Assembly: GCA_900754615.1 (NCBI GenBank)
Contig: CAAEDN010000046.1
Coordinates: forward strand, 1 to 53,730
Reading direction: 5' to 3'
Source: an uncultured Holdemanella sp.
GTDB lineage: Bacteria > Bacillota_I > Bacilli_A > Erysipelotrichales > Erysipelotrichaceae
DNA: 53,730 nt
Shown: piece by piece, positions 33,056 through 41,572 of the stretch
Layout of the letters: every line of letters begins with the position of its first letter
Numbering within the stretch: the first letter of the stretch is position 1
Program-made: the position numbers and the translations under genes
Notes under the pieces: generated by a model
Databases searched by the model: none
Seen by the model: the letters and a program-made list of their open reading frames with translations, nothing else
What the model was told of the DNA's origin: nothing

Positions 33056-34387
33056 ATGAAATTATATAATAGTTATTCTCAAACCATTGAAGAATTAAAA
33101 CCCATCGAGCCAGGAAAAATTTCTATGTATGTATGTGGTCCAACAGTATATAACTATCCACACATTGGAAATGCACGTCCTATCGTTGTATTTGATACAT
33201 TAAAAAAAGCTTTATCAGCTCAAGGTTATGAAGTTACGTTTGCATCCAATTATACGGATGTGGATGATAAAATTATCAAAACGGCTATTGAACAAAATGT
33301 AACAGAAAAAGAAATTACAGATAAATTCATTGCTGCCTACAATGATGTACGTAGAGGTTTGCATGCAGATCTTCCGGATTATGCACCTCGTGTAACAGAA
33401 ACAATGGATAAAATCATTGAATTTATTGAGAAAATGATTCAAAATGGATCGGCTTATCAAGTTGGAGGTGATGTTTATTTCCGTGTAAATAGTGATGCAA
33501 AATATGGGGAATTATCACACCAAAGCATTGATGATTTGATGGTAGGGGCTCGTATTGATGAAAATGAGAAAAAAGAGAATCCATTGGATTTTACTTTATG
33601 GAAAGAAACAACAGAAGGAATTAAATGGGATTCTCCATGGTCAAAAGGACGTCCTGGATGGCACACAGAATGTGTTGTGATGATCCAGGATGTATTTAAG
33701 AAAACATTGATTGATATTCATGGCGGTGGATTGGATTTAAAATTCCCTCATCATGAAAATGAAATTGCCCAATGTGAAGTATGCAATGACACGCACTTGG
33801 CAAATATCTGGGTACATAATGGTATGATCAATATCAATGGTATCAAGATGTCTAAATCTTTAGGAAATGTATGGTGGGCTAATGATTTGATTGCAAATCA
33901 TGGAGGAAATTTCGCTCGTTGGTTACTGATTTCAACACATTATCGCTTACCTTTGAATTTAGTTGAAGAAGCTTTTACAACTTCAAAGAAAGAACTAGAC
34001 AAGATTGCGGCTGCTTATAAACAAGCTTGTGTTAAATTGGCTTTATTAGATGCTAAAGAAGCGACTACATTTGATGAAACATATACTGCATTTATTGATG
34101 CTTTAAATGATGATTTAAATACACCAAATGCGATCAGTGTAGTTTATGAAGTGGTTAAGAAAATCAATCAAGCTGTTCGCCAAAGAGAAATTAATGTTGA
34201 AAACTTAGCTGTATTAGTACATACATTAGAAAAGATGCTTTATATTTTAGGTATTGAATTTGATAAAATTTCAATGACTCAAGAGGATAAAGAGATGTAT
34301 CAAAATTGGAGAAATGCAGTTAAGAAAAAAGATTTTGAAACAGCTGATACACTTCGTGCTGCTTTGATTGAAAAAGGAATTCTGTAA
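33056..34387 (+). CDS. cysS: Cysteinyl-tRNA synthetase
   Basis: A 443-residue class I synthetase. CGPTVYNYPHIGNARP contains the zinc-ligand Cys and the HIGH-type motif; KMSKSLGN is the KMSKS loop, and FPHHENEIAQ is the conserved core segment. It charges tRNA-Cys. It is slightly shorter than the common 465 residues. GGAGG lies 9 bases before ATG 33056. No T-box leader is present; only about 50 bases separate it from the preceding terminator. It heads the cysS-mrnC-rlmB operon with TAATG and ATGA junctions. Confidence 0.97.
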   Translation: MKLYNSYSQTIEELKPIEPGKISMYVCGPTVYNYPHIGNARPIVVFDTLKKALSAQGYEVTFASNYTDVDDKIIKTAIEQNVTEKEITDKFIAAYNDVRRGLHADLPDYAPRVTETMDKIIEFIEKMIQNGSAYQVGGDVYFRVNSDAKYGELSHQSIDDLMVGARIDENEKKENPLDFTLWKETTEGIKWDSPWSKGRPGWHTECVVMIQDVFKKTLIDIHGGGLDLKFPHHENEIAQCEVCNDTHLANIWVHNGMININGIKMSKSLGNVWWANDLIANHGGNFARWLLISTHYRLPLNLVEEAFTTSKKELDKIAAAYKQACVKLALLDAKEATTFDETYTAFIDALNDDLNTPNAISVVYEVVKKINQAVRQREINVENLAVLVHTLEKMLYILGIEFDKISMTQEDKEMYQNWRNAVKKKDFETADTLRAALIEKGIL

Positions 34388-34773
34388 TGGAAATTGTAAC
34401 AGAAAATGCGACAAGTCTAGCTTGGATTGGGGATGCGGTGATGTCTTTGGCAGTGCGTAAACATCTTCTGAGTCTAGGCTTTCGTAAGGCACATGTACTA
34501 CAAAAGAAAAATGCAGTAATTTGTAGTGCAAAAGGTCAGTCTGTCATGTTACATAAAATGATGGATGAAAACTTTTTTACTGAGGATGAAAAAACAATAT
34601 TAGCTCGTGGAAGAAATGCGACCATTCATTCAAAAGCTAAAAATGCGACGCATAAAACATATTTAGAAGCTACCGCATTGGAATCGATGCTTGGCTATTT
34701 GTATTTATATGGACATGAAGATAGGCTCAAAGCATGTCTAGATAAAATAATAGAGATAGGGGACAATCTATGA
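34387..34773 (+). CDS. mrnC: Mini-ribonuclease III
   Basis: A 128-residue protein with the RNase III catalytic core (AWIGDAVMSLAVRKH, and LEATALESMLGYLYL with the second acidic site) and no double-stranded RNA-binding domain: Mini-III. It matures 23S rRNA ends in Bacillota. It overlaps cysS at a TAATG and is followed by rlmB at an ATGA junction. Confidence 0.92.
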   Translation: MEIVTENATSLAWIGDAVMSLAVRKHLLSLGFRKAHVLQKKNAVICSAKGQSVMLHKMMDENFFTEDEKTILARGRNATIHSKAKNATHKTYLEATALESMLGYLYLYGHEDRLKACLDKIIEIGDNL

Positions 34774-35483
34774 TCGTATATGGAAAAAATGTATATTCTA
34801 CACTTCAAAATGATCCGGATTCAATTGAAAAAGTATATGTACTTCAAGGGTTGAAGGATGTGAAACTATTAAAATCACTTCAAAAGTCCAATTTAAAGGT
34901 AGAATACTGCAATCGTGCAAAATTAGATAAAATAGCGAATACGACGCATCATAATGGTGTTGCAGTTAAGGTAAGTGAAATTGAAACGTATAGTATTGAG
35001 GAAATTATAGCACGTGCAAAAAAGCCAGGACTTATCGTTGCTTTAGATGGCATCCAGGATCCACATAACGTTGGTGCCATTTTAAGAACTTGTGATTGCA
35101 CGGGTGTTGATGGTGTTATTTTGACAAAACACAATAGCTGTGGACTAACACCTACTGTTGTTAAAGCGAGTACAGGAGCTGCATATACTGTGCCTGTGAG
35201 TATTGTGACAAATTTGTCTCAGACTTTAAGAAATTTAAAACAAGATGGATATTGGGTTGTTGGAACCGATATGAAAGATGCTAGAGAATATCGTGAAGGT
35301 ATGTATGATTCACCAACGGTATTGGTGATTGGTTCTGAAGGACAAGGAATTTCCAATCTAGTAAAGAAACAATGTGATTACATGGTCTACTTACCAATGG
35401 TTGGAAGCATTACTTCATTAAATGCAAGTGTAGCAGCAGCTGTTTTGATGTATGAAGTATATAATCAAAGAAATCCAAAATAA
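34770..35483 (+). CDS. rlmB: 23S rRNA (guanosine-2'-O-)-methyltransferase RlmB family
   Basis: A 237-residue SPOUT methyltransferase with the SpoU motifs ALDGIQDPHNVGAILRTCD (motif 1), VIGSEGQGIS (motif 2) and VGSITSLNASVAAAVLMYE (motif 3). The N-terminal 80 residues are the substrate-binding domain. Position 2251 of 23S rRNA is the usual target of this family. It is third in the cysS operon, ahead of a terminator. Confidence 0.93.
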   Translation: MIVYGKNVYSTLQNDPDSIEKVYVLQGLKDVKLLKSLQKSNLKVEYCNRAKLDKIANTTHHNGVAVKVSEIETYSIEEIIARAKKPGLIVALDGIQDPHNVGAILRTCDCTGVDGVILTKHNSCGLTPTVVKASTGAAYTVPVSIVTNLSQTLRNLKQDGYWVVGTDMKDAREYREGMYDSPTVLVIGSEGQGISNLVKKQCDYMVYLPMVGSITSLNASVAAAVLMYEVYNQRNPK

Positions 35484-35510
35484 GTCAATTTTAATAAATT
35501 GACTTTTTTT
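35482..35510 (+). terminator. Terminator of cysS-mrnC-rlmB
   Basis: AAGTCAATTT (35482-35491) pairs with AAATTGACTT (35496-35505), followed by T. Confidence 0.85.
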
Positions 35511-35557
35511 ATGTCTTTTTCATATTACCTCATTATAATGGGGGTTAGGTGATAACA

Positions 35558-36145
35558 ATGAACATATATGAGAGTATATATTTTATTCAAATGAATGATT
35601 TTTACGAAATGAAGGTTTTGATTCGATATTATCGGCCTATGGTAACGGAGATTTGGGCTGATATTTTTGTGCGTAAAACAAATAATATACTTTGTGAAAG
35701 AGATGAATTTTATCGACATGCAGATTTATTGCTTTATCAATGTATATTTGAATATCGTTTGGATCGAATTGTGACATTTTCTAGTTTTTATAGGCGTTGT
35801 TTAAAAAATAAGGCGTATGATATTTTACGTAATTTTTTGCGAAAACAATACAAAACCTGTATAAGTCTAGATCAAAAGATTAGAGAAGATGTAACATCTT
35901 ATTATGGTGACATTCAGTTGAATGATGATTTAAAAGTTCATGATGTGGTATTGGATAAAATCATGTGGGAATATATAAAGGATAAAATTGAAAAAGTTTT
36001 TGGTATAGAATATGTACAGGTTATTGGTTTGCGAATGGAAGGATATACTTTGAAATATATCGCAAATGAAATGGATTTAACGAGTTCAAAGGTCAATTTT
36101 ATGTTCGAAAAGGTAAAAAAGTGGTATGCGACAATTGACAGTTGA
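35558..36145 (+). CDS. sigH: Sigma-70 family factor, SigH-like by position
   Basis: A 195-residue divergent sigma factor-like protein. A region-2-type helical part (RNFLRKQYKTCISLDQKIR area) and a C-terminal helix-turn-helix (RMEGYTLKYIANEMDLTSSK) are present. Its place between rlmB and rpmG-secE-nusG is that of sigH in Bacillus. In relatives SigH-type factors control stationary phase or competence; the short, divergent sequence here may have another target set. ATG 35558 follows AGGTGAT; a GTG at 35549 is less well placed. Confidence 0.65.
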   Translation: MNIYESIYFIQMNDFYEMKVLIRYYRPMVTEIWADIFVRKTNNILCERDEFYRHADLLLYQCIFEYRLDRIVTFSSFYRRCLKNKAYDILRNFLRKQYKTCISLDQKIREDVTSYYGDIQLNDDLKVHDVVLDKIMWEYIKDKIEKVFGIEYVQVIGLRMEGYTLKYIANEMDLTSSKVNFMFEKVKKWYATIDS

Positions 36146-36164
36146 ATAGATAAAATGGTACATT
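36135..36164 (+). promoter_or_regulatory. Candidate promoter of rpmG-secE-nusG
   Basis: TTGACA (36135-36140) and TACATT (36159-36164) are 18 bases apart. The -35 is inside the end of the sigma gene. The -10 match is fair. Confidence 0.4.
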
Positions 36165-36189
36165 TAATGAGTTAAGGAGCGTGAAGGAA

Positions 36190-36339
36190 TTGGCAGATAA
36201 AGTTGTTTTGACGTGTACTGAGTGTTTATCGAGAAATTATACTACCCAAAAAAATAAGAAGACCAACACGCAACGTCTTGAAATTAAAAAGTATTGTCCA
36301 AAGTGTGGCAAACATACTTTGCATAAAGAAACAAAGTGA
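36190..36339 (+). CDS. rpmG: Ribosomal protein L33
   Basis: A 49-residue L33 with two Cys pairs (TCTEC and YCPKC) forming a zinc ribbon and the typical NYTTQKNK segment, just upstream of secE. Start: TTG 36190 gives the usual length of 49 and lies 10 bases after AAGGAG. GTG 36181 in the same frame would add three residues but is only one base from that SD. Confidence 0.9.
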   Translation: MADKVVLTCTECLSRNYTTQKNKKTNTQRLEIKKYCPKCGKHTLHKETK

Positions 36340-36348
36340 GGAATGCAT

Positions 36349-36546
36349 ATGAGTAAAGAAAAAAAGGAAAGAACGTATTCGCCTTCAAAAGTATTTAAAG
36401 AATTAAAGACAGTAAAATGGCCTACATTTAAAGAATTAATGGCTAGCAGTGGATTGGTTATTGTATTTACAGTATTATTTGGTTTGTATTTCTTTGTTTG
36501 TGAGGTTTTATCAAGCGGTCTAGTTAAAATGATCGTTGGCGCATAG
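36349..36546 (+). CDS. secE: Preprotein translocase subunit SecE
   Basis: A 65-residue protein with the SecE amphipathic helix (FKELKTVKWPTFKELM, containing the conserved KxxWPTxxE) and one membrane helix at the C-terminus. It stabilises the SecYEG channel. ATG 36349 lies 6 bases after GAGGA. It sits between rpmG and nusG, as in most Bacillota. Confidence 0.96.
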   Translation: MSKEKKERTYSPSKVFKELKTVKWPTFKELMASSGLVIVFTVLFGLYFFVCEVLSSGLVKMIVGA

Positions 36547-36556
36547 GGAGGAAATT

Positions 36557-37102
36557 ATGTCAGAGTTAAAAAAAGAATGGTATGTAGTTAATACATATGT
36601 TGGTCAAGAAAACCGTGTAAAAGAAAACTTGGAACGTCGTATTAAAACTATGGGTCTTGAAGATTTTTTGTTCCAGATCGTCGTTGCTGAAGAAAAAGAA
36701 ATTGAATATAAAAATGGTAAACCAGTTGAAAAAACACACAATTTATTCTCTGGTTATTTATTAGTACAAATGATCATGACGGATGAAGCATGGTATATTG
36801 TACGTAACACTCCAGGTGTAACTGGATTTATTGGTTCAAGTGGAAAAGGTGCTAAACCATTCCCAGTAGCTCAAGAAGAAGTTGATGCGGTATTACGCCG
36901 TTTAGGTCGTCAGGATATCAATGTTCAGGTTGATTTTGAAGTGGGAGACCGTGTTGAAATTACCAATGGTGCTTTCAAAAATTCAGAAGGTGTCATTGAA
37001 TCAATGGATGAAGAAAAGAAAGAAGCTACAGTCCTATTGATTTTATTTGGTCGTGAAACACCAACTGAAATTCCATATATGGATTTAAAGAAAGTCGACT
37101 AA
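36557..37102 (+). CDS. nusG: Transcription antitermination protein NusG
   Basis: A 181-residue NusG. The N-terminal NGN domain has KEWYVVNTYVGQEN and the conserved RNTPGVTGFIG segment; the C-terminal KOW domain is VGDRVEITNGAFKNSEG. It binds RNA polymerase and modulates elongation and coupling to translation. ATG 36557 follows GGGAGG. A terminator overlaps the stop. Confidence 0.97.
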   Translation: MSELKKEWYVVNTYVGQENRVKENLERRIKTMGLEDFLFQIVVAEEKEIEYKNGKPVEKTHNLFSGYLLVQMIMTDEAWYIVRNTPGVTGFIGSSGKGAKPFPVAQEEVDAVLRRLGRQDINVQVDFEVGDRVEITNGAFKNSEGVIESMDEEKKEATVLLILFGRETPTEIPYMDLKKVD

Positions 37103-37115
37103 GACTTTCTTTTTT
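37088..37115 (+). terminator. Terminator of nusG
   Basis: GAAAGTC (37090-37096) pairs with GACTTTC (37103-37109), followed by six T. It spans the stop codon. Confidence 0.85.
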
Positions 37116-37126
37116 AGGTGATGAGT

Positions 37127-37897
37127 ATGAAAACGTTGGTATTAGATTTAGATGGAACCATGTATCGTGGAACCCAAATTATTGAAAGTGCACATCAATT
37201 TTTGGATCATTGTATGAAAAATAATATTCCTTTTATTTTTTTGACAAATAATTCAATGCGCACACCAGAAGAAAATGTGAAACATATGCTTGATATGGGT
37301 TATACAGATATTAAGCCAAGTATGTTCTATAACAGTGCAATGGCTGCTTGTCAGTATGTAAAAAAACATTTTGAAGGAAATCATGCATATTATATTGGAA
37401 AACAAGGCATGAAAAGTGCTTTGGAGGATGAAGGATTTATATTAGATGATCAACATCCAGATTTTGTCTTTATCGGATTGGATAAAGATGCAACATACAA
37501 ATCCTATTCAAAGGCACTATCTTTGGCATTAAATGGTGCTAAGGTTATTGGTACCAACAATGATCGAGTACTTGCCAAACCGGGTGGATTTGAAGTAGGA
37601 AATGGTAGTGTGGTTGATATGTTTGAATATGCTACAAATCAGAAATCTCCTCGTATAGGAAAACCAAGTCGTCCTATTTTAGATCTTTGTTTAAATCATT
37701 TTCAATTAAGTGAAGATGAAATTGTATTGATTGGGGATAATTTGGAAACAGATATTAAATTAGGGTATGAACAAAATATTGAAACTGTTCTAGTACAAAC
37801 AGGTGTACATACAAAAGAGGACATTGAACGTTTACAAATATATCCAACACATGTAGTGGATACATTGATGGATTTAGTTGACTATAATTTTGACTAG
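37127..37897 (+). CDS. HAD-IIA family phosphatase (NagD/AraL-like)
   Basis: A 256-residue HAD hydrolase: motif I LDLDGTMYRG (double Asp), motif II TNNSMRTPEE, and motif III/IV KPSRPILDL with IGDNLETDI. The cap and order are those of subclass IIA, whose members act on nucleotides or sugar phosphates (NagD-type). The substrate is not determined. ATG 37127 is chosen, 5 bases after AGGTGAT; the nusG terminator comes just before. Confidence 0.88.
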   Translation: MKTLVLDLDGTMYRGTQIIESAHQFLDHCMKNNIPFIFLTNNSMRTPEENVKHMLDMGYTDIKPSMFYNSAMAACQYVKKHFEGNHAYYIGKQGMKSALEDEGFILDDQHPDFVFIGLDKDATYKSYSKALSLALNGAKVIGTNNDRVLAKPGGFEVGNGSVVDMFEYATNQKSPRIGKPSRPILDLCLNHFQLSEDEIVLIGDNLETDIKLGYEQNIETVLVQTGVHTKEDIERLQIYPTHVVDTLMDLVDYNFD

Positions 37898-37952
37898 TAA
37901 TTTTATTTGTTTATTGGTATAATCGTAATATCGTAGAAGGTGTGATGGAAAA

Positions 37953-38183
37953 ATGAAAGATATATTAAACGTGGTTTTAATGACATTATCTGGTGTTATT
38001 ATTATATTGACATTATTACAAAGTGGTAAATCAGATGGATTGTCTGCTGCCTTTACAGGAAGTGGAGATTTGAACTTGTTTGCCGTAACAAAAGAAAGAG
38101 GCCCTGAAAAAGTCATCTCTCGTTTGACTTTGTTTTGTGGGATTTTGTTCTTTGCGATTGTAATCGCATTGCAGATTGTGTAA
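37953..38183 (+). CDS. secG: Preprotein translocase subunit SecG
   Basis: A 76-residue protein with two hydrophobic segments and the SecG linker (QSGKSDGLSAAFTGSGD), the family's conserved region. It associates with SecYE at the membrane. AGAAGGTG lies about 10 bases before ATG 37953. rnr follows, as secG-rnr in Bacillus. Confidence 0.95.
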   Translation: MKDILNVVLMTLSGVIIILTLLQSGKSDGLSAAFTGSGDLNLFAVTKERGPEKVISRLTLFCGILFFAIVIALQIV

Positions 38184-38185
38184 TT

Positions 38186-38208
38186 AAAAGACCGTCAAGG
38201 TCTTTTTT
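38186..38208 (+). terminator. Terminator of secG
   Basis: AAAAGACC (38186-38193) pairs with GGTCTTTT (38199-38206), followed by T. rnr follows 20 bases later, so partial read-through is possible. Confidence 0.8.
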
Positions 38209-38228
38209 CTATTTTTAAAGGAGATAAA

Positions 38229-40295
38229 ATGAAAGAAAAAATTATTCGATATTTAGAAGAAAGAAAAGAATGTAAAATTCGAGATTTAGAAAGAATTGTA
38301 AAACCTAAATCAAGTAAAGAATTTACGGAAATGGTAAAATCTTTAAATGAATTAGAGGAAGAAAAATTGATTTATAATGATCATACGAGTTTGTACTTGA
38401 TCGACGACATACATTTTATGGCTGGACAGGCAAAAGATATTTCAAGATATGAAATTGCTGTCTTTAATGAAAATAATAAGGTGTATGTTCCTAAAAATAA
38501 AAAGATGAAGATCTTTGATAAAGATGAAGTGTTGGTACGTTTGCGACCAGAACCAAGTCTTATTAAAGTGTTTAATCATGGATTGACAAATATTACAGGT
38601 GTCATGATTGTTAAAAAGAAAAAAACTTTCTTTTATAGCGATCTAGACTTACATTGTGAAATCCGGGTATTAAATGAAAAAGAATTTAGTTTTAAGAAAA
38701 GAACAAAAGTTGTTTGTCAAATTGTAAAATATACAGATCCTTTGCAAGTAAAGATTATTCAAGTTTTAGGCCACCCTGATGATGCAGGTGTAGATATCAG
38801 TGCAATGCTTACAAGCAATCAGGTACGTCAAGTCTTCAATGCCAAGGTGGTTAAAGAATGTAAAAGAATTCCTGCAAAAGTACAAAAGGATGAACTTGAA
38901 AATCGTAAAGATCTAAGAAATTTATTAACAGTAACTATTGATGGAGATGATGCCAAGGATTTTGATGATGCGATTTCAATTGTTAAAAATGAGAAGGGAT
39001 ATTTATTGTATGTACATATTGCCGATGTATCACATTATGTAAAAGAAAATAGTGCCCTTGATCAAGAAGCTTATTTAAGAGGAAATTCTATTTATGTTTG
39101 TGATCGAGTTGTACCAATGCTTCCATTTGATTTGAGTAATGGAATATGTTCATTGAATCCGAATGTCGATCGATTAACAATTAGCTGTGCGATGCAGGTA
39201 GATGATAAAGGAAGTATAATGACATATAACGTATTTCCTAGTGTGATTCACTCAGATAAAAGATGTACATATAAAAAAGTGAATGCTTGTCTTAATGGGA
39301 ATGAAAGTGTATTAGAAGAATATGCAGATGTTAAAGATTTATTATTCACGCTAGAGACTTTAGCTAAACTATTGAAAAAACAATCTCATCATCGTGGTTG
39401 CATTGATTTTAATACAAAAGAGGCAAAGATTCGCATGGATAAAAATGGGTATCCAATCGATGTTCAAGTACTTGAACGTGGTTTTGCTGAACAAATGATT
39501 GAAGAATGCATGATTCTGGCTAATGTTTGTGTAGCACATCATATGCATGTAAATAAGATTCCAAGTATGTATCGTGTACATGAAAATCCGGACCCTAAAA
39601 AAGTGGCTACCATTTGTACAGTTGCCAATTCTTTACGTATACCATTTGATTTTTATCCAGATGAAGTTAGTGCTAGTCAAATCCAACATTTTTTAGAATC
39701 TATCAAAGATGAAAATGCATATGAAGTATTATCTATGATTTCTTTGCGTGCCATGCAGAAAGCTCGATATGATGCGCATTGTTTAGGACACTTTGGTTTG
39801 GCTTTAGAAGAATATTGTCATTTTACGAGTCCCATACGACGTTATTCAGATTTAGTTGTACATCGTATGTTACATGCATATTGTTTTAATGAGCAAAAGC
39901 GTACACCTGCAAATGATGAAAAGAAGATAGAGAAACAAGCTTTCCATATTTCAGAAAAAGAAAGAGATGCGATTATGATGGAAAGAATGGTCAGTGACTA
40001 TAAAAAGGCACAATACATGGAAAAACGTATTGGACAAGTCTTTGAAGGAACTATTGTGGGTGTTATGAGTTTTGGTTTCTTTGTCGAAATGGATAATACT
40101 GTCGAAGGACTTGTGCCTGTACATACTCTTTCAAATGACTTCTATGATTATGATGAGGATACAATGACTTTAAAGGGGCAGACACATGGAAAAGTATTCC
40201 AGATGGGAATGCGAGTTCGTGTAGTTTGTACGGATGTACAGCGTGAAAAAGGGCAAGTAACATTTAGTTTGTTAGAAAGAAGAAATTATGATTAA
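38229..40295 (+). CDS. rnr: Ribonuclease R
   Basis: A 688-residue RNase II-family exoribonuclease. An N-terminal winged-helix region is followed by cold-shock-like domains, then the RNB catalytic core (TIDGDDAKDFDDAISI with its Asp residues) and a C-terminal S1 domain (GQVFEGTIVGVMSFGFFVEM). It degrades structured RNA. AAAGGAGAT precedes ATG 38229. Its last codons overlap the VOC gene by eight bases. smpB, often just after rnr, is not here. Confidence 0.96.
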   Translation: MKEKIIRYLEERKECKIRDLERIVKPKSSKEFTEMVKSLNELEEEKLIYNDHTSLYLIDDIHFMAGQAKDISRYEIAVFNENNKVYVPKNKKMKIFDKDEVLVRLRPEPSLIKVFNHGLTNITGVMIVKKKKTFFYSDLDLHCEIRVLNEKEFSFKKRTKVVCQIVKYTDPLQVKIIQVLGHPDDAGVDISAMLTSNQVRQVFNAKVVKECKRIPAKVQKDELENRKDLRNLLTVTIDGDDAKDFDDAISIVKNEKGYLLYVHIADVSHYVKENSALDQEAYLRGNSIYVCDRVVPMLPFDLSNGICSLNPNVDRLTISCAMQVDDKGSIMTYNVFPSVIHSDKRCTYKKVNACLNGNESVLEEYADVKDLLFTLETLAKLLKKQSHHRGCIDFNTKEAKIRMDKNGYPIDVQVLERGFAEQMIEECMILANVCVAHHMHVNKIPSMYRVHENPDPKKVATICTVANSLRIPFDFYPDEVSASQIQHFLESIKDENAYEVLSMISLRAMQKARYDAHCLGHFGLALEEYCHFTSPIRRYSDLVVHRMLHAYCFNEQKRTPANDEKKIEKQAFHISEKERDAIMMERMVSDYKKAQYMEKRIGQVFEGTIVGVMSFGFFVEMDNTVEGLVPVHTLSNDFYDYDEDTMTLKGQTHGKVFQMGMRVRVVCTDVQREKGQVTFSLLERRNYD

Positions 40296-40668
40296 AGGAA
40301 TTCATCATGTTGCATTTAAATGCGAGACAAAAGAACAATACGATGAAATGGTTTATTTCTATCATGATTTGTTAGAACTTCCTATATTAAGAAAGTGGGA
40401 TGCAGGAATTCATTTGAATTGTTTTAATGGTTGTATTGAAATCTTTTTGGATGGCACAAAGCCAGCTGGAGAAGGGTGCATTCGTCATTTTGCGTTTGGT
40501 ACAGATTGTGTGGATGAAATTGTCGAAAAAGTACGTGATGCGGGATATACAGTGAGTGTAGAGCCAAAAGATGTGGATATGAAAACAGATCCTGTTTTTC
40601 CAATTCGTATAGCCTTTATTGAAGGTCCTTTGCATGAATCTATAGAATTGTTTTGCGAAAAGGCATAA
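40288..40668 (+). CDS. VOC family (glyoxalase-like) protein
   Basis: A 126-residue vicinal-oxygen-chelate protein with two beta-alpha-beta halves: IHHVAFKC with the first His ligand, the acidic CIEIFLDG segment, IRHFAFGTD, and HESIELFCE with the last Glu. These are the four metal-ligand places of glyoxalase I-like enzymes. The reaction is not known. It overlaps the end of rnr. Confidence 0.88.
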   Translation: MIKGIHHVAFKCETKEQYDEMVYFYHDLLELPILRKWDAGIHLNCFNGCIEIFLDGTKPAGEGCIRHFAFGTDCVDEIVEKVRDAGYTVSVEPKDVDMKTDPVFPIRIAFIEGPLHESIELFCEKA

Positions 40669-40701
40669 TTGGTTACTTTTCTGGCCAACTTGGTACTTGA
40701 T

Positions 40702-40729
40702 TTGCACTATATTTTTTCTTTGTTAGAAT
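40702..40729 (+). promoter_or_regulatory. Promoter before the 31-codon ORF
   Basis: TTGCAC (40702-40707), 16 bases, TAGAAT (40724-40729). The transcript would begin about 24 bases before ATG 40760. Confidence 0.5.
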
Positions 40730-40759
40730 GGAATCAGTTAAAGCAAAGGAGTGATTGAG

Positions 40760-40855
40760 ATGAATCAAGTTCAAGTTGTAGAATTAAATAAAAATTTCAA
40801 TCTTTCTTTGCACATATGTAAACTGGGGGGAATTATCATTCCAGTTTTTCTGTGA
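40760..40855 (+). CDS. 31-residue ORF ending in a terminator (leader peptide or microprotein)
   Basis: ATG 40760 follows AAAGGAG by 8 bases, an SD as strong as those of real genes here. The 31-residue product begins MNQVQVVELNKNFNLSLHIC and ends in a hydrophobic stretch (IIIPVFL). The last eleven codons lie inside a hairpin-plus-T structure (40820-40850). It therefore looks like either a small independent gene or a leader peptide of an attenuator in front of the ankyrin and EF-G-like genes. Not matched to any family I know. Confidence 0.5.
   Translation: MNQVQVVELNKNFNLSLHICKLGGIIIPVFL
40820..40850 (+). terminator. Terminator overlapping the 31-codon ORF, upstream of the ankyrin gene
   Basis: AAACTGG (40820-40826) pairs with CCAGTTT (40841-40847), or alternatively GGAAT/ATTCC (40829-40842) stacks inside; T run after. 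It lies between the promoter at 40702 and the ankyrin gene. Confidence 0.65.
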
Positions 40856-40890
40856 TTTCATGAATAATAAAAATGAGGAGGATGATTGAA

Positions 40891-41562
40891 ATGGATCAGA
40901 ATTTTAATAAGGTATTTTGGGATGCATGTGCAAATGGTGATTTTCCAATGGTATGTTCTCAGATCAAAGCAGGGGCAGATGTAAACTATCAGAATGGTGA
41001 TGGACGTACCGCATTGATGCGTGCTAGTAAACGTGACCGTAAAGATGTTGTACAGGTTTTACTTGATAATGGGGCTGATGTGAATATTACAGATAATAAA
41101 GGGAAAACAGCATTAATGACAGCTGCAAAAAAAGGCAATAAAACAATCTTAAAAGCTTTGATTGATGCAGGTGCAGACGTAAATGCCAAAGACGACAGAG
41201 GACGTACTGCATTAATGCGTGCTTGCTTATTAGGACAGGATCGCTGTGTTGAGGTATTGTTAGATGCTGGTGCAAGAATTAATGATCAAGATGAAGTTGG
41301 ACGTAGTGCTTTAATGGAAGCTTGTATCGCGTTTAAACGTGACACAATCCACTTATTGCTTGAAAGAAATGCGGATGTAAATTTATTTGATAATAATGGT
41401 GTAACTGCATTGATGCGTGCAGCTTATGGAGGATATCCAAGCTTAGTAGAAAAATTATTGGCTTATGGTGCTGATAAAGATATGACGGATAAACAAGGTC
41501 GTGTTGCATTGGATTATGTTCGTGAACACTGTAGAGCTCAATTAGAGCCAATCTTAAGATGA
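40891..41562 (+). CDS. Ankyrin repeat protein
   Basis: A 223-residue protein of about six ankyrin repeats (DGRTALMRASKRDRKDVVQV, KGKTALMTAAKKGN, RGRTALMRACLLGQ, VGRSALMEACIAF, NGVTALMRAAYGG), without signal or membrane segment, so cytosolic. Ankyrin repeats mediate protein binding; the partner is unknown. ATG 40891 is chosen, 9 bases after AGGAGG; the ATG at 40882 touches it. The EF-G-like gene starts 11 bases downstream, so they probably share a transcript. Confidence 0.9.
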   Translation: MDQNFNKVFWDACANGDFPMVCSQIKAGADVNYQNGDGRTALMRASKRDRKDVVQVLLDNGADVNITDNKGKTALMTAAKKGNKTILKALIDAGADVNAKDDRGRTALMRACLLGQDRCVEVLLDAGARINDQDEVGRSALMEACIAFKRDTIHLLLERNADVNLFDNNGVTALMRAAYGGYPSLVEKLLAYGADKDMTDKQGRVALDYVREHCRAQLEPILR

Positions 41563-41572
41563 GGTAAAGCAT

